NCBI GenBank assembly: GCA_006503535.1
Contig: QYRS01000001.1
Coordinates: 2,046,001 to 2,110,000 of the forward strand
Origin: Arthrinium phaeospermum
Lineage: Eukaryota; Ascomycota; Sordariomycetes; Amphisphaeriales; Apiosporaceae
Direction: 5' to 3'
Length of the DNA: 64,000 bases
Shown here: in pieces, positions 1 to 10,243 of the stretch
Numbering within the stretch: the first letter of the stretch is position 1
How the letters are laid out: each line of letters opens with the position of its first letter
Made by a program: the position numbers and the translations under genes
The notes under the pieces: generated by a model
Told to the model about the DNA's origin: nothing
Databases searched by the model: none
Seen by the model: the letters and a program-made list of their open reading frames with translations, nothing else

Positions 1-905
1 TTGGCGCTGGTCCTGGTGATGGTCGTGGTATCGCCCTCCGGTGCTGTTGTTGGAAACGGGTCAGCGCAGGGAATCGCATCTCGTCTCATATCAAGCCTAG
101 ATAGACTTGGCACCCAACTAACCATATAGTATTCGAGGAGGTACACTTACTGGTAATGTCCACTTCCAAGCTGATGTCAATCGCCGTCTCCGCCTTGGCC
201 TCCTTCATGTAATCCTGCACCGGCGTCGAATTCTCGATACCCTTCGCCCTAAACGGCTCCAGCGCGTCGGCCAGCACGACCCACGGCGAGATAGTCGACG
301 CGAAGTTCTTCGAGTTGAACGGGCCCAGGGGCACGTACTCCCAGCTCTGGATATCGCGCGCGCTCCAGTCGTTCAGCAGCACGTACCCGAAGATGTGGTC
401 CTCGGCCTCGCCGATCGCGACGGGGGTCCCCTGCTCGTTCCCCTTGGAGATGAAGCAGCCCAGCTCCAGCTCGAAGTCCAGCCGCCGGCAGGGCCGTCGT
501 CGGCTGCTTGGGCTCGGCGGCGGGTCCAGCAGGATCTGGCCCACGGCCGCCGCACCGGCGGCCCGAGAACACGATGCTCGACGCGCGGCCGTGGTAGCCC
601 ACCAGGTGTGTGTAGTTGGGTTGCAGGGCGGCGGCGGGGCCCGGAACATGGCGCCGACGGCGTAGGCGTGGTGGTAGCCGGCGTAGAAGTCGTGTAGTCG
701 CCGATGGCCATGGGCATGTGCATCTCGACCTGGTGAGAGGGATCAAGGCCTTCTGCTTGAGCTCCTCATTATCTTGGAATTTGGCAGCGTGGCTGGAGCC
801 GGCGGTCAGGAGGTCTCGCAGCGCCTCGCACCTGCTGGTGGACGGGCCGTCCCAATGCGGCAAAGGCGTTCAGGGTCGTTTGCTGAGAGAGAGAACGGAG
901 TCTCG
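1..905 (-). pseudogene. Fumarylacetoacetase (FAH), frameshifted and 5'-truncated; continues beyond the left edge
   Basis: Fumarylacetoacetase cleaves fumarylacetoacetate in the last step of tyrosine catabolism. Between about 480 and 151 one frame reads the core of the enzyme (LDFELELGCFISKGNEQG, then FGYVLLNDWSARDIQSWEY and NSKNFASTISPWV). An intron with a GTAAGT donor spans 44-150; after it, 43-1 gives PEGDTTTITRTSA, so the 3' part lies outside the window. Upstream, LNAFAALGRPV, MPMAIGDYT and LQPNYTHL are recognisable but lie in three frames. At least three single-base losses break the frame around 500-690, for example GACTAC-ACGACTTC lacks one G. The N-terminal third of the family is absent. 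The family is certain; whether the breaks are real decay or sequencing errors is not. Confidence 0.85.
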
Positions 906-1851
906 GGTGTCACATTGGGAACCCACGATGAAGTCATACTGACGGGTTCGAAGCTGTGTAATTTGGCATGTATCTAATTAGAAGTTTTCGTGAAGCAGGT
1001 ATTCTCGCGACGCAATGTCCCGCATCGGCTATTATTATGTGGTGTTTCCTGCCATACCCACTGTGATGTGTACTCGCGGAATTACGGAGCAAGTCGCAAC
1101 CTTGCGAGCACCTGCATTTTGCGGGGAGCAACGCACTAGCCCGCTGACCGATGATACCCGCCAGCACCCTTTCTCCAGGCCTTTCCGCTCTCCACCTGCA
1201 GTTGCACTGACACTTCCCTTGCCGGTGCTCAGCAACAACAACCAGTGACTTATGGCGACAGCGATGCTGTTGGAGTAATACTTTTCGGGATGGTTTGACA
1301 GGAAATCTTACTCAATCAGATTGGATTAAACGTTAGGCCAATAGCACCAAGTGCCTCCTAGTAATCACAGTACGTCGTGATCTAGTGGGAGCAGCGCTTT
1401 CGCTATCAGTGGGATAACCCATTATCATGAATGGACATCGGATATTTCGCTTCGAGCACCTGGATATCCAACGTGGCATAATAAAGTAATATTGTTTCCT
1501 GCTGGGTTCCAGAGGCCCGGAGTCTTGAACGTAAGATACTTACTACAGGTAGGTCTATTGACGTACTAACCGATCAAACGGCGATGCAATACACAGCCCT
1601 TTTGCTATGTAGGAGCCCCCCCCAATGCAGGCAGAATCGCAACGGAGCAGCTCTTGTTGGTAGTCTAGGGGCACAGCAAGCCGTCCCCTGTTATTACTGG
1701 TGCATGGGGCATAAGCATGCATGAGGTGTGCATGGCTACTCAAGCACCCCCCAGCGACATAAACCCATCAGAGTGGTCAGCAAGTCCACGCAAATGCTCG
1801 CGTTCATCTGCAAACCCTCGATTCTTCCAACTATCTCATAACTTAGGGAGC

Positions 1852-3054
1852 ATGACTACAGAACTCGACAAATATCAATCGGGAAAATGCCTTTACTTAC
1901 CCAGGAATCAATATCACACGGGATGTTAGGTTGCTCCACGTCATCCGGACTAGCCCCGAGGAGACTATCACCTGCCGCTTGCTGACGGTGGAGTTCACAG
2001 AACTCCCCCGGATCCAATATCGTGCACTGTCTTACGTTTTGGGCCACGCAGGTGGCCTGGAGTGTGTCCAAACCATCACTGTAGACGGGCAGCCGTTTTG
2101 CGTCCGTCAAAATCTCTACGACTTCCTCCAAACCGCATTATCAAAGGCGAGCACGGCCTGTACTTCATAGACGCCATTTGCATCAATCAGCTTAATAAGG
2201 AGGAGCGATGCTCACAAGTATCTGAGATGGCTCGCATCTATCGCAATGCGAATATGGTAGTGGCATGGCTGGGAGCCTTGAATCCAGAACAATACGAGAA
2301 CATTCGAAGTCTGAGCCTTGACAGGGGCAAGAACTGTAGCTCGTGGTCAGCCAAGCAGTGGGCGGGCCTCCGATATTTAAGCTACCACCAATATTGGAGC
2401 CGCATCTGGATCATACAGGAGGTGCTCCTCGCGACAAGCATGGTAGTTTGGTGCGGTTGCTTCGTCTTCCCCTTTCTATTCTCCGCTCGTCCATCTCCCG
2501 AGACGCCACGGCCAGCAGGACCATGTATGACTTCAGGGGTCGGCCGACATCGGTAAGTCACCAGTCGTTTGCAGTCCATCAGCCCAGCCGAGATGGTAAT
2601 AACGCATCGACTACGGGAGGTAACGGAGCTGCCGCGATCCACTTGCTCAGGGCACCGAAATTGGGACCCTGGAAGAAATGACCCGGGCTCTGCAAAGATC
2701 GCACTCCGTGACGGCGACATACCAGTCTCTCATACCAGATCCTTTACACCGATAATGGGCAAATTCGGAAAACTCAACTGCACCGACCCAAGGGACAAGC
2801 TTTATGGGTTGCTAGGACTACTCAGAGAACGCAGCAGCTCCTTGATCCAGCCGAACTATGAGCAGGATGTAGACTTTGCTTTAGCCCAAGCACTTGCAAC
2901 TGGACTTGAGGAGCTCCTCGTTGAGCGATCTTCTGCGGTAATATCGCAAGACCAGGCACATGACGAGGTAGCTGCCGACGGCAATTTCTTCACTTACTAC
3001 TGCGACGTGCGCGATGCTTTGGGATCAGCGACGAGGACAGCATTCCGATCCTAA
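1852..3054 (+). pseudogene. HET-domain (heterokaryon incompatibility) protein, broken
   Basis: HET-domain proteins trigger cell death after fusion of incompatible hyphae and form large families in Pezizomycotina. The hallmarks appear in order but in different frames: IQYRALSYVLG and ITVDGQPFCVRQNLYDFLQ (about 2010-2130), GLYFIDAICINQL and EMARIYRNANMVVAWLG (about 2155-2275), WSRIWIIQEVLLA (about 2395-2440), then DPRDKLYGLLGLL with QPNYEQDVDFALAQ (about 2785-2890). Shifts occur near 1910, 2145 and 2460-2570, with no convincing introns there. ATG 1852 is the likeliest original start. The frame after 3054 is lost, although an open stretch 3415-3648 may be a remnant of the same gene. Confidence 0.75.
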
Positions 3055-3719
3055 AGAAGGTACTGGAAGAGAGCCAAGATTGGAGGCGGAGAACAACACA
3101 TGGAAAGATGAAAATTGGCGTTTGGTTCAAGGCTTGATGCACCGGGATTTCGAGGGGCTCTTGGGAGAGAACCCATCGGCGGCAGGACGTCATGGTGGAA
3201 TGGACGCCGAAAGAAAACTCCATCTAAAGCTACTGGGCATATGGTAAGCTTGTCGAGACAGTCTTCTACTTCCATTAGAGGGACATTATTTCTGACATTA
3301 TACGTGGCACAGGACCAACTACACCCGACGCCATTCGCAACGCTTCTACTATCTGGCCGAACATCACTAAAGCACAGCAGGTGAGGGACTACATGGAGAC
3401 AAAGGCTATAGATAATGCGTTTTGAATTACCTTTGGGTCGAGCCCGTTATCTTCTTGGTCCACTTGAGCGTATTGTCAAAACCGCCCACGATCCACTATC
3501 GGAGATGCAGGATACGAGGACTTATTTGAGCACCCCGCTCAGCTATCGCAATGCTACTGGACTTGAATGCTATTGTCTCATCCTTTCCGATTGTAAAAAC
3601 ATCCGAATCCATTCTAGCTCACTTGAAACAAGCACAAAATGCATCTAAGCTGGGTACGAAATCTCCCTCTCGTGAAGCATCTCCGAGGTCGCCCTCGTTC
3701 TCGCACCGGTGATCATGCG

Positions 3720-4201
3720 AAAAAGTCACCTCAACAACCTCCGCTTCTGAAGGTAGCCTCGAAGCCCAAGATGATCTGCCCGGATACGAAGAGTCCTCGG
3801 GATCTGACTCCGGCAACACGACTCTCCAGAGCCAGGTGCTGAGACATCAGTTTGTACTGCAGTCGCTCCAGCAGCAAAGCCAGAATTCCTCCAGAGCTTG
3901 CGGCAGCAGAATCGATTCCTACTGCGATTACTTCCTCGGCAACAGGATACAAAACAGCTGCTTCGGCAGCATCTGGAATACAAAGGGTTATTGCTCCAGG
4001 AGCGACGCCGGTTACGTCAGCAGTTACTTGAGCAGAAAAGCCCTTCGAACGGCTGTCGCGTAAGCAGTCAAGACGCTTCGCCTCGAGATGCAGCAGCAGC
4101 AGCATAGGTTCTCATTGCAGTTGGAACAAAGCGAGCACGAGTACTCCCATGAGATAGAGCAGCTGTCTCAAGAATTTGTACTAGAGTTGCTATTCCAGTA
4201 A
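3720..4201 (+). pseudogene. Glutamine/leucine-rich coiled-coil remnant
   Basis: A run of short overlapping frames encodes Q- and L-rich heptads: LRHQFVLQSLQQQSQ, then LRQQNRFLLRLLPRQQ, LLLQERRRLRQQLLEQK and, after another shift, RFSLQLEQSEHEYSHEIEQL ending at TAA 4199-4201. At least two single-base shifts separate these pieces. It is on the same strand as, and 0.7 kb downstream of, the HET remnant, so it could be that gene's C-terminal region or a separate small coiled-coil gene. No function is assigned. Confidence 0.4.
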
Positions 4202-4243
4202 GGCCTTGGCTATTGGTAGATCAGAGGTGCCTAGAAGGCGCTT

Positions 4244-4465
4244 CGGACGGTTTATGTGGCCAGCGATGCTAGAGACAGCGATGGTACCGGTTTGGGTACG
4301 CTGGCGATGGCATGCTTATGGCGACAGGGTGTTGTTTTCAATGAAGATTATGAGGGATCCACTGATCAGTCTATTTAATAATCGGACGGTTTATGTGGCC
4401 AGCGATGCTAGAGACAGCGATGGTACCGGTTTTGGGTACGCTGGCGATGGCATGCTTATGGCGAC
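4244..4465 (+). repeat. Two direct copies of an 82-bp unit
   Basis: 4244-4325 and 4383-4465 are nearly identical (both start CGGACGGTTTATGTGGCC and end CATGCTTATGGCGAC; one T extra in the second copy). They are separated by 57 bp of unrelated sequence. This is a recent local duplication in decayed gene sequence; no gene is evident. Confidence 0.85.
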
Positions 4466-4545
4466 TTTGTTTTAATGTCGTTATGTGGGACCCTTCATCC
4501 ATTTCTTGACAAACACGTCTTTTTTCAACGGTGAGTCGTCTTCTT

Positions 4546-5317
4546 CTACCACTTTTCGGCATCCGCAATCGTGGACAGCACTGATCGTACCAAACCTGCC
4601 GTGGCCTGGTTGCCCGAGTACCCCTTGTCGTGCCAGCCGTTGGCGTACAGCCCGACGCGGAACTGGAACGCGCGCCGTCGGTGACGGTAGTGGGATGTCG
4701 AACGTCTCGCTGACCTTGTTGCCGTCGAACCAGAGCTTGAAGTAGCCGGTTTGTCGCTGCGCCAGCTGGCCTGGATCTCGACGCGGTGCCAGACGCCGGG
4801 GGTCACGGTGGCGAGGTTCCGGAACGGCGTGGTCTGCTGCGCGCTCTGGGGGCAGACGTCGCCGTGCTTGACGCGGCCTGCAGCTGATCGCCCTCGAGCC
4901 AGATCATGGTGCTGGGCATGTAGGTCTCCGTGCAGCCCAGGCTGGTGAAGTCTGCGATGAACTGGGCTAGGTTGAAGCTGAGTTTCGAGGTGAACTCCCA
5001 GCTGTCTTGGAGTCGGAAGGCGAACCCGTAGAAGCCCGTGTCGCCTTCTTGTACACGCTGTACTTGACGGCCTCGGAGTGGTACCGGCCGCTCCAGTTCG
5101 GGTCGTAGATCTGCGTCATCTTGAGCGCTGTGCCCTGGTTGCTGATGTCCGGGTATACCACGTTGGTCACCTCCTGCACGGTACCCTTGTTCTCATGGTT
5201 GAAGCTGTCCCAGCCTGAGGTGGTACCACGGTTGGCGAAGCTTTGTGTCGCCGCGGCCGCATCGAAGGCGAGGGTGAAGGCCAACAGGGCCTTGACTAGC
5301 TTTCCGGCCATTTTCAC
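4546..5317 (-). pseudogene. Secreted polysaccharide lyase, family PL20 / glucuronan-lyase type, frameshifted
   Basis: The start at 5317 gives a signal peptide (MAGKLVKALLAFTLAF followed by an Ala-rich cleavage region) and a good N-terminal half: QEVTNVVYPDISNQGTALK, YDPNWSGRYHSEAVKYSVY. After a lost G in the GG run near 5050, the next frame continues GDTGFYGFAFRLQDSWEF, FNLAQFIADF, YMPSTMIWLEGDQLQ. A further shift gives WHRVEIQASWRSD, and the last gives RAFQFRVGLYANGWHDKGY near 4620. This order matches fungal glucuronan lyases (PL20), which depolymerise polyglucuronan by beta-elimination outside the cell. Four or more single-base indels break it. Extent at the 3' end is approximate. Confidence 0.75.
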
Positions 5318-5889
5318 GGGTTAGGGGAAAACGGGCTCAGGGTCGTGATGTGTTCGGGAGCTTGAATACAAGGAACCAGTCGGGTTATTGTTGGCGAAAA
5401 GAAAATAGATGACTCGTGGCCCGGGATCTGCGACTACTTATGTGAAAGCTTAGGGGAGATCGACCTTACCCCCGAATTGGATACAATTCCATCTTGGACC
5501 CCAAAGAAGAAGATAGAGTATATCTCAGCTCCGAGAGGGCCTGCTGCACATCGCTGATTGAGACACCTGCATTGACAGCACCGAAAGAAGCCACTGTGGA
5601 TCACGAAGGATGGGCTGGCACATCGCTTATTGGTGGCCTCAAGCTCAGCTGTCATTGCCCACCGCAGTGGTTTGCTTCTTTTCGTATTCGCTGACAAGGC
5701 CACACCACTCCTTCCAGGTAAATGAGTAAGCATCCCTGACCGGTGATTGATCCCAGTCTAGGGCAATGCAGCGTACGTCCGATTTCTTGGACATCACTGG
5801 CCCTGTGTTAGGTGACTATATGCAGCGGTCCATTGCCAGCTGTGGCTGAGATATCATTCAAGTCTGCCGGTTATGAGTTGGGATAGGGG

Positions 5890-5932
5890 TGAAAAAAAAG
5901 GAAAAAAAAGAAAAAAAAAAAAAAGAAGGAGG
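5890..5932 (+). repeat. A-rich polypurine tract
   Basis: Runs of A interrupted by single G residues lie directly upstream of the first copy of the duplicated segment. It could be a degraded poly(A) tail or simple sequence. Confidence 0.6.
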
Positions 5933-5946
5933 GAAACAATTCTAAG

Positions 5947-6380
5947 GAAAGAACTGAGAACATGAATAGATAGGAACAGAACAGCACCATGGTCAATTGG
6001 GGGAGGGTGATGAGTGGAGGGGGTGGTACTTACTAAGTTTGATCATTCCGATCTCTGAGACAAGTCTGTTGTCTCCATTTTGTTCGGTGACATTCGTAGG
6101 GGACGACACAATCCGTGCCTCTTTCGTTCCCCTATCTCACCACTTTCCTGATATTTCGCAAGGCCTCTCATCGCCTGCACTGATTATTGGATTCTGTCCA
6201 GATATCCATGCTTTCTCGCAGTTTCGAACTGCAGACCCCTTCTACAGGCCCTAGTAAGTATTGATGTTAGCATATGTTCAAGTCTCAAGCAATTCCAATT
6301 TGACCACGGTGCTGTATCTGTTCGTTGGGATATCTTGCGTTTGTTTTGATTTAAGAGCGGCTGCCAGAGTGGGGATCGCT
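5947..6380 (+). repeat. Duplicated segment, copy A
   Basis: The two ends of this segment recur at 6890-7420: the left end shares ACAGAACAG-ACCATGGTCAAT and GTGGTACTTACT, and the right end shares GATGTTAG, TTCAAGTCTC, ATTGACCAC, GCGTTTGTTTTG. The middle of copy A is unrelated to the minisatellite found in copy B. No gene is supported in 5318-7940 as a whole. Confidence 0.7.
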
Positions 6381-6889
6381 TCAATCCAACATTATGTGGT
6401 GCTGTCTCGCGGGGAGCCACAGTTTGAGGTAAGTACACCGATACCCCAGCATGTGTACCTCCTACAAGCTGGCACTTCCCTCTGCTTAGAAGGGGCCTGC
6501 ATCTCGGGTCACCTTGCTCCTTCCGGTTGACGCCAGCCATCTGTACGTTTCATCAAGTCATTCCAAGTTGGAACAATCCCAGATTGGGTGCGTCCCCAAT
6601 GTCTCGCGTGCGTTGCATCCAGATTGCTTGCCAGCGGAATGATGTCTCCGCGGTTAGGTCATACAAGAGGCGTTACTCCATGCCCCTTCACGTCAGCGCT
6701 GACGCCTCAACAGTATGCGGCCGCAAGTTCCATGCGAGGCATAGTGGTCGCTGCGCTCAAGCTATCATTGCCATTCACCACATTGTCTACCACTGTATTA
6801 TTGATTGAGAATGTCGAAGCTAGGATTTGCCCGTGACATTATATATAATTCCAACCACACCTAGTTGCTATAGGATAGGATTCAAAAGG

Positions 6890-7420
6890 TAGGAAGAAAA
6901 AAAGAACAGAACAGTACCATGGTCAATCGGGAAGGAAGGGTGTGGTACTTACTCAAACTGTAGATCGTATCCTGTTTGCCGTGCCAGAGCCATAGGCCTG
7001 GACTTTGTTTATGCCAGAACGAATCTGGACTTTTGTCCGTTGTCCATGCCAGGACGAATCCTGGACTTTTGTCCGTGCCAGAACGAATTCTGGACTTATG
7101 TCCGTGCCAGAAAGAATCCTGGTCTGTTGTCTGTTGTCTGTTGTCCGTTGTCCGTTGTCCGTTGTCCGTTGTCCGTTGTCCATGCCAGAACGAATTCTGG
7201 GCTTTGGTGTTGCCAGAACGAATCCTGGACTTTGCCGGTTGTCCGTGCCAGGACGAATCCTGGACTTTGCTCAATCCACAGCTCGAACCCAAGGCCTCTG
7301 TTAATGGATGTTAGTATGAAATTCAAGTCTCGAACATTTCCCAATTGACCACAGTACTGCTTCTGTTAGTTGAAAGATTATGCGTTTGTTTTGCTATAAA
7401 GCTCTGGTAGGTGCCTAATG
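6890..7420 (+). repeat. Duplicated segment, copy B, with minisatellite in the middle
   Basis: Second copy of the segment at 5947-6380 (see that entry for the shared ends). Its centre is replaced by the hairpin minisatellite at 6984-7264. Confidence 0.7.
6984..7264 (+). repeat. Hairpin-forming minisatellite plus a TCCGTTG heptamer array
   Basis: Seven 15- or 16-bp units of the form CCAG-R-A-CGAA-T-Y-CTGG lie at 7014, 7049, 7078, 7107, 7185, 7213 and 7248, with a degenerate one at 6984. Most are spaced by GACTTTTGTCCGTG-like linkers. Between 7122 and 7184 the linker has expanded into a run of the heptamer TCCGTTG and variants. Several units are perfect inverted repeats with a 4-nt CGAA loop. 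Confidence 0.9.
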
Positions 7421-8032
7421 GAGCTCCTGTCTGGACTTCTTCACCGTTTAATCGGCAGAAGCCGGGAGCTAGGGGTACTTGGGTACTTTCGAGTATCTGC
7501 AGAACCTTCTTGGGTTCCCAGCAGGCCTGGTGTGTCCGGTCTGGGCACCGCGTCGCTTGTGTTCAACGACTGGCCTAGATAGATGCTGCTGGCTTGGGGA
7601 CAACATGATGGACCAGGTCATCCAGGCTGGTATCGTCAAGCAAAAGTTGTATCTAAAGAAACCAAGCGTGGAAATTTCAGCCCCGGCAAACTCCATACTC
7701 GATCCACGTAGCTCGTTGCTTTGTTCGTAGACTCATCCTTGTCACTCTGAGCCGGCGCAGGTCTGTAACTCCGCTGAGGCTGTCATGATGCGAGATTGAG
7801 ACTATCTAACTTCCGGAGATCTGATTAACAGACCACTTGAAGTAGATCATAAGAGAAAGGTCATCTACTGTAGCCACCCGCATCTTCACATGCTAAAATT
7901 GCTAGCATGTTCTTGTTTAAGATATTATCCTAACTACTATTGGTAACAGTTATCGACCGTCAACCAGACATTGATCAGGAAACCTCATCCATTAAGAAAA
8001 CTAGGATCCCCCTTCAAGACTATCTTGTCACC

Positions 8033-9379
8033 CTAGCATTTGGTCTCATCACCAAGACCCAACTCCACCGCCGCCAGGAGAAGCTCCATGAACCCCGCGC
8101 CCACAGACCGGACATTCGCATTGTACTGGGCCACGGTGGGGTAGAACGGGCAGCTAGCCGCGTTGTTCCCGAAGCCGAACTCGATGGTGTAGCTGTGGAC
8201 CAGGTTCAGGCTCGGGTCGGCAAAGTGGCGTGAGTAGGCGTAGTCGTCGCTCGCGCCGCTGGTGGGGTACAGGTCCGAGCTCTGGATGGCCGTGTACCGG
8301 GACCCGCCGCCGGCCGTGAGGCCCGACACCATGCGGCTGGCAGCCGTGGTCTGGGTCGTGAGCTCAGCGGCGGGAATGTACTCGCCGTAGCCACCGCGGG
8401 TGCCGGGGGTGTCGCTAAGGATGCCGCGGACCGAGTCGAAAGAAGAGTTGCGGAAGTTCATGCTAGGGTACTTGCTCTGATTGTCGTCGCTGCCCCAGCT
8501 GTAAAGCACGTCGCCGGCGTACGAGTGCAGGTCGACGAACCAGCGCACTTTCGTGTAGGTGTCGAGCACCCACTTGATGTCATTGGTCTCGGGCTCGCTG
8601 AAGGCGCTGGTGCCGTGGTACGTCTCGGACGACGGGTTCGTCGACGCCACGCTCGACCGCACGCTCGAGGCGAACTTCTTGGTGAAGTCCCACAGGAAGT
8701 CGAAGTTGCGGTTCAGGTCGATGCCGCTCGCGGAGCCCGTGCCGGACGCCGGGTTGCGGTTCTTGCGCCAGCAGCTGTTGCTGCTCTGGTCGTAGGCCAC
8801 GCCGTCGGGGTTGCTGAGCGGGATGAAGACGATGCCGGCCGAGAGCGCCGTCTTGACCTGCGCGGCGGTGTATGTCTTGGATCCGTAGGTTAGACCCGCA
8901 TTGGTCTTATTCGCGTAGAGCAGGTCGGAAATGAAGAAAAGGACATTGTCCGCGGAGCCGCGCTCGCGGGCGTGGATGTTGCCGTTGAGAAACACGCGGT
9001 AGGCGTCCTTGCATTTGCCTCCGCTCCCACCAACCACAGCACCTTCAATTGATGCACCCTGGTATGTCTTGTAGGGTGTGGTGAAGGTCTCGATGCCATA
9101 AGTGCTAGCAAGTCCTTTCAGACCACTGGCGACTTCATTGACGTTGAGGATGGTGCTGAAGCTCGTGCTAGAACCCTGGGATCCAAGGCCACGAGGCGCG
9201 ACACTGCCTCCGCTGAACCGGTCTCCGGTGCCAATGGGCGTCCCATTGTTACGGGACTGGCGAACGCGGATAGCCCTCATGTGGCCATCGTTCTCGCGCT
9301 CTTCCGGTAAGAGGCAAGCAGATGTGGTGGCGCTGAAAGCCAGAAGGCCCACAAGTGCCGTAAGGGAGCAAGACTTCAT
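8033..9379 (-). CDS. Secreted zinc carboxypeptidase, peptidase family M14
   Basis: Removes C-terminal residues from extracellular peptides using one zinc ion. A start at 9379 gives 448 aa with a signal peptide (MKSCSLTALVGLLAFSATTSA); a Met 15 codons upstream would put charged residues before it. A propeptide-like stretch ending in RVRQSR precedes the catalytic domain. The zinc site is complete: HARE gives His136 and Glu139, and VDLHSYAG gives His285. GIDLNRNFDFLW supplies the substrate-binding Arg224, and YTIEFGFG the catalytic Glu400. Tyr380 or Tyr382 in SDDYAYSRH is the likely substrate-contacting tyrosine. The gene is a single uninterrupted exon of normal family length. Its neighbours on both sides are non-coding, so it stands alone. 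Confidence 0.93.
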   Translation of the reverse strand: MKSCSLTALVGLLAFSATTSACLLPEERENDGHMRAIRVRQSRNNGTPIGTGDRFSGGSVAPRGLGSQGSSTSFSTILNVNEVASGLKGLASTYGIETFTTPYKTYQGASIEGAVVGGSGGKCKDAYRVFLNGNIHARERGSADNVLFFISDLLYANKTNAGLTYGSKTYTAAQVKTALSAGIVFIPLSNPDGVAYDQSSNSCWRKNRNPASGTGSASGIDLNRNFDFLWDFTKKFASSVRSSVASTNPSSETYHGTSAFSEPETNDIKWVLDTYTKVRWFVDLHSYAGDVLYSWGSDDNQSKYPSMNFRNSSFDSVRGILSDTPGTRGGYGEYIPAAELTTQTTAASRMVSGLTAGGGSRYTAIQSSDLYPTSGASDDYAYSRHFADPSLNLVHSYTIEFGFGNNAASCPFYPTVAQYNANVRSVGAGFMELLLAAVELGLGDETKC

Positions 9380-9424
9380 CGTGCAGTTGGACAGCGACAG
9401 CGATGTCCTTGCGCAGCCTAGCAA

Positions 9425-10230
9425 CTAAAAGGAGAACAGCTGAAGCCAGACATGGAGGAATCTAGCCTTTTTATGTATCGCAATGCATGATTGGCCAAGT
9501 TTGCCAAGAGGCAAATGTTTATTATGGTGATGCTACCTTTCAAGTCAGATTTGGCAGTCCGGCGCCCAAATGTCGGCATTCGCCCCCGTTAGGTAGCTGC
9601 CATGTTGATTGCAACTGATAAGACCTTGATACGGTAGTCGGAACGGTCGGTGTATGTTACCCTACCAAAATGTTAAGCTTTTTATGCTTGCAGAATCCGG
9701 GCAGTGATGCATGAATCAGGAAGGAGTGCCCCGTCACCTGCCGTGCTGGGTGTTCTGTGCCGCCTTGGCATTGAAACCCCCAGATTAGTGCGCAACAGGG
9801 GGTAGAGAAAGACGAAGGGATGCAAGCCAAACCCAGAATACAGCAACGACATGCGTATGCATCTAGACTTTCCCAATCCGTTGACGTATTCCCTTGATGG
9901 CGCAAGCTTTGCTCCTACCAGATTATGCTGTAGTCTTATTGTACATGTCAGTAATCACTTCGTAATATTGGCGTAATGCTTGTTTGGTTGGATAAACTGG
10001 CTTGCCGATCGTTCACGAGAAGTCATATACGAGGAGCTACGCCTTCGCCATCAAGTGGATGTAATCATTGCAGGAAAACTGCAATCAATCCCATAGAAGG
10101 AAGAAGCCAAGTGGAACTTCCACTGTAGTCTGGGAACACTGTCCTATCGGCAGGGGATGAACTGGTAGGTACATAACTTGGCAGCTAGCGCTGAGCCACA
10201 ACATAGCCCTGTAATGTCGGGCTATACATT
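9425..10230. other. Intergenic region without a supported gene
   Basis: This is the upstream region of the carboxypeptidase gene. Short open frames exist (for example 9657-9905 minus) but show no family features. Confidence 0.5.
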
Positions 10231-10243
10231 AATAACCCCCCCT
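10231..10243 (+). repeat. Target-site duplication, left copy (AATAACCCCCCCT)
   Basis: Identical to 11237-11249. The pair brackets the AT-rich element exactly. Confidence 0.85.

Noticed and set aside
7014..7264. CRISPR-like array
   Set aside because: The units are short palindromes with near-identical linkers in a fungal genome; this is a minisatellite.
7005..7348. Overlapping 80-130 codon frames on both strands across the minisatellite
   Set aside because: All are products of the 28-bp and 7-bp repeat periods.
9657..9905. 82-codon Cys-rich frame on the minus strand
   Set aside because: No secretion signal at its start and no supporting context; likely chance.
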